Source: Anderseniella sp. Alg231-50 (GTDB lineage: Bacteria > Pseudomonadota > Alphaproteobacteria > Rhizobiales > Aestuariivirgaceae). Taken from it: 64,000 bases of DNA. Shown piece by piece: positions 64,000 through 64,000 of this stretch (positions are counted from its first letter, which is position 1; each line of letters opens with the position of its first letter). The DNA lies in NCBI RefSeq assembly GCF_900149695.1, contig NZ_LT703007.1, positions 62,001 to 126,000 on the forward strand, in the 5' to 3' direction. The notes below the pieces were generated by a model, which ran no database searches, had not been told where the DNA came from, and saw only the letters and a program-made list of their open reading frames with translations. The position numbers and the translations under genes are program-made.

Positions 64000-64000
64000 G

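Overview
The window is about 64 kb of a chromosome from an alphaproteobacterium, probably of the Rhizobiales (Hyphomicrobiales) type. The evidence is the gene order clpP-clpX-lon-hupB-tRNA-nuoABCDEFG, the very long NuoE with a Lys/Ala linker and a C-terminal helix-hairpin-helix domain, the glnB-glnA pair behind a sigma-54-type promoter, and the DUF2849/DUF934 sulfite-reduction operon. Most genes are GC-rich. A BacNav-type sodium channel and a giant RTX protein would fit a marine or saline lifestyle, but that is inference. I see no insertion sequence, prophage, CRISPR array or rRNA.

Layout. 1-6159 (minus): the nuo operon for respiratory complex I, with nuoG cut by the left edge. 6387-8462: tRNA-Asp, an MscS channel, tRNA-Val and HU. 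8901-18236: lon, clpX and clpP, with about 4.3 kb inserted between lon and clpX (a lipoprotein, a DUF547 protein, a Lys-rich exported peptide and two glycosyltransferases). 18478-25537: an orphan TRAP binding protein, an ADP-ribosylglycohydrolase, a GMC oxidoreductase, a DUF6152/DUF6644-like pair, trigger factor, tRNA-Leu and a TlpA-like thioredoxin. 25598-30107: the NAD(P)HX repair enzyme, the sodium channel, glnB and glnA. 30598-37897: a run of metabolic, transport and regulatory genes (MFS transporter, RluA-type pseudouridine synthase, GAF-LuxR regulator, Tat-exported metallo-hydrolase, AEC transporter, cysteine synthase, YghU-type GST). 37925-42091: an RND efflux pump and its adaptor. 42191-47739: a possible Pycsar-type membrane protein, ArfB, an outer-membrane-like protein, an Asp/Asn hydroxylase-like protein and a small detoxification operon (DUF1348, GST, flavin-binding protein). 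47740-48309: the divergent TetR regulator of that operon. 48340-53357: a compact sulfate-assimilation operon (cysG, DUF2849, sulfite reductase, DUF934, APS reductase, ferredoxin). 53964-63041: one 9.1-kb gene for a 3025-residue RTX calcium-binding protein. 63167-64000: an FAA hydrolase and the edge of another gene.

How the genes work together. The sulfur operon gives a nearly complete route from APS to sulfide with its own siroheme synthesis and a candidate ferredoxin donor, and cysK elsewhere in the window fixes the sulfide into cysteine. ClpXP, Lon, HU, trigger factor and ArfB are protein quality-control and housekeeping genes. GlnB and GlnA form the nitrogen-assimilation core. The most unusual element is the RTX protein: its N-terminal 450 residues are of much lower GC than the rest, and its C-terminal half is built from three kinds of repeat module, some recently duplicated. 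No type I secretion genes are present in the window.
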